This document shows, in pieces, positions 63,051 through 64,000 of a stretch of DNA of 64,000 nucleotides (the first letter of the stretch is position 1; each line of letters begins with the position of its first letter). Source of the stretch: Comamonas thiooxydans (lineage in GTDB: Bacteria; Pseudomonadota; Gammaproteobacteria; Burkholderiales; Burkholderiaceae_C); the NCBI RefSeq assembly GCF_000964545.1, contig NZ_BBVD01000010.1, positions 217,711 through 281,710 on the forward strand. The letters are read 5' to 3'. A program made the translations under genes and the position numbers. The notes below the pieces were generated by a model. That model ran no database searches, had not been told where the DNA came from, and worked only from the letters and a program-made list of their open reading frames with translations.

Positions 63051-63162
63051 ACGAGGAGAAGGGGTCTAGGCTTTGCTGACGCAATCTAGCTCCACGGAAG
63101 ATCGCATGGAGACCAGATCGCTGCCTACGACTTCAATTACCCCGAACAGCTATTCCAACCAA

Positions 63163-63246
63163 TTAATGTCGTAAACACTGGGCTAGGATCCATGCGGCTG
63201 CCAGGTCGCCCCTCTGTACAAGCTGCGTACTTAATGTCGTAAACAC
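63163..63246. repeat. pair of 16-bp direct repeats
   Basis: TTAATGTCGTAAACAC occurs at 63163-63178 and again at 63231-63246, a period of 68 bases. Only two copies are present, so it is not a CRISPR array. It may be the footprint of a mobile element or an integration site, or a regulatory pair. Confidence 0.75.
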
Positions 63247-63574
63247 ATCCCGACCAAAGAGACTAGCTCACTTTTTCTTGTTGCTGCACGGTCTAAATCG
63301 ACTCGATTTTTAAATCCTCGTGCGTCCATGCCAAGGAAGTCCCAACAGACCTCAAGGCTAGCCGTAAGATTTTCCCGACGCTAATAGATCCACCTAGCAT
63401 CGTGCAGGAACTATTCTCATCTCATCAATTCTCAAAAGGGAAGTCAGAAACATGTCCGTATCATTGCTCGCTATCGCTTGCAATTTGAGCTAGCACTGAA
63501 CAACTCCTCCGCATGCTTGGCACGGATTGGTTAAGCGTGAATTGTCCGCCTGACTTCGATCAAAGCAGCCAACC

Positions 63575-63955
63575 TTATTGCATCGCAGGAATTAAGCTCT
63601 CCCCTTCGCTTAGCCACGCACCAGCTTCCACCGCACTCCATACAACCTCACTCACATCATGCGTGATCGCACCGGACCCACGTGCAACATTGGCAATCAT
63701 CAACATCGCCAAGCATGGGTCATCTTCTGGAGGTGCACACAAGCGATATCTTCGACCGGATTCGGTTCTGACAACCCTCCGAGGAAGATCGATTGCACTA
63801 AGTGAGGTTGTCACTCGAAATGACCCAGAGTCCAGCTGTGCCGCAATGCGCAGCAATCCAGAGCTGAGTTGCAGGATGCGCCAGTGGTACAGGTCAACCT
63901 CGGCCTGCGACTCAACGCTTGGTGCTTGACGGCAGTTGCTAACGTAAATCAGCAT
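63575..63955 (-). CDS. hypothetical protein
   Basis: A 126-residue protein starting MLIYVSNCRQAPSVESQAEV and ending SLIPAMQ. No membrane segment or signal peptide is seen; I do not recognise the family. The case for a real gene is the strong ribosome-binding site GGAGG five bases ahead of the ATG at 63955 and the regular alternation of polar and hydrophobic residues (RVVRTESGRRYRLCAPPEDD). The overlapping plus-strand frame 63513-63929 has no comparable start. It lies in the AT-richer right end, possibly an acquired segment. Confidence 0.5.
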   Translation of the reverse strand: MLIYVSNCRQAPSVESQAEVDLYHWRILQLSSGLLRIAAQLDSGSFRVTTSLSAIDLPRRVVRTESGRRYRLCAPPEDDPCLAMLMIANVARGSGAITHDVSEVVWSAVEAGAWLSEGESLIPAMQ

Positions 63956-63960
63956 GATGG

Positions 63961-63965
63961 CCTCC
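63961..63965 (-). promoter_or_regulatory. ribosome-binding site deciding the start at 63955
   Basis: GGAGG on the minus strand, five bases before the ATG. The longer frame to 63991 has no such site, so 63955 is the start. Confidence 0.6.
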
Positions 63966-64000
63966 ATGAAGCAGCAGAAACTTACCCCCAAATAGCCTAA

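Larger units (their letters stand above)
62918..63574. other. 657-base stretch without a recognisable gene
   Basis: No reading frame with native codon use was found. It holds the terminator of the AraC gene at 63027-63050, a 16-bp direct repeat (63163 and 63231), and at 63470-63481 the fragment GCTATCGCTTGC that matches the core arm of the palindromic repeats elsewhere. It is visibly AT-richer than the rest of the window. Confidence 0.6.

Noticed and set aside
63163..63246. Possible CRISPR array
   Set aside because: Only two repeat copies with one 52-base spacer, no further repeats and no cas genes nearby.
63513..63929. Plus-strand frame of 138 codons overlapping the hypothetical gene at 63575
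   Set aside because: It has no ribosome-binding site at its start, and the opposite strand has a strong one with a plausible protein.

Overview
The window looks like a chromosomal segment of a high-GC betaproteobacterium of the family Comamonadaceae, most likely Comamonas or a close relative. The evidence is the gene complement (tryptophan to anthranilate kynurenine genes, H-NS-type protein, GlaH-like glutarate hydroxylase, BMP-type purine transporter beside guanine and adenine deaminases), the strong G/C bias at third codon positions, and a family of short palindromic intergenic repeats of the type I associate with Comamonadaceae. This is a family-level inference; no database search was possible. 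No rRNA, tRNA, CRISPR array, phage or intact insertion sequence was recognised.

Layout. 0-4 kb: end of a gene cut by the window edge, a small hypothetical gene, and a ferrous iron uptake operon (feoA-feoB-small Cys-rich membrane protein) under a Fur-box-like site, flanked on both sides by paralogous CxxCxxCC (YkgJ-type) proteins. 4-6.5 kb: PP2C phosphatase, LysE-type exporter and AraC regulator. 6.5-18 kb: tryptophan/kynurenine block (amino acid permease, kynB, kynU, and further on kynA), split by a lactate-permease-like gene with a divergent XRE-cupin regulator and by an ada-alkA alkylation-repair pair; then an MFS transporter and a flavin monooxygenase. 18-24 kb: H-NS-like protein, a heavily frameshifted CNNM/CorC-type pseudogene, apaH, rhlE, a zinc metallopeptidase and a small membrane protein. 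24-28 kb: ketimine reductase family gene, then nadA-nadB behind a palindromic operator. 28-43 kb: dcd, guanine deaminase, a LysR-glaH-hydroxyacid dehydrogenase set (glutarate catabolism), a HIT protein, adenine deaminase, a Rieske oxygenase and a BMP-type ABC importer with two substrate-binding proteins and a LysR regulator. 43-46.5 kb: a GGDEF/PAS membrane protein and a Crp/Fnr regulator. 46.5-61.3 kb: iron-siderophore block: FecA-type TonB receptor with FecR and ECF sigma factor behind a Fur-like box, a second TonB receptor, a periplasmic siderophore-binding protein with ATPase and two permeases, two exporter-fold ABC half-transporters (IrtAB/YbtPQ type) and a divergent TetR regulator with a perfect palindrome in front of it. 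61.3-64 kb: FMN split-barrel protein, AraC regulator, and an AT-richer tail with a direct repeat and one small hypothetical gene.

How the parts work together. Three themes dominate: iron (feo operon and the siderophore block, both with Fur-like sites), nitrogenous aromatic and purine compounds (kynurenine pathway; guanine and adenine deamination with dedicated uptake and an unassigned Rieske oxygenase), and C5 dicarboxylate use (glutarate hydroxylase plus a flavin hydroxyacid dehydrogenase that may replace LhgO). The least explained parts are the Rieske oxygenase in the purine cluster, the importer plus exporter-fold ABC pair in the siderophore locus without biosynthesis genes, and the paired YkgJ proteins around feo.
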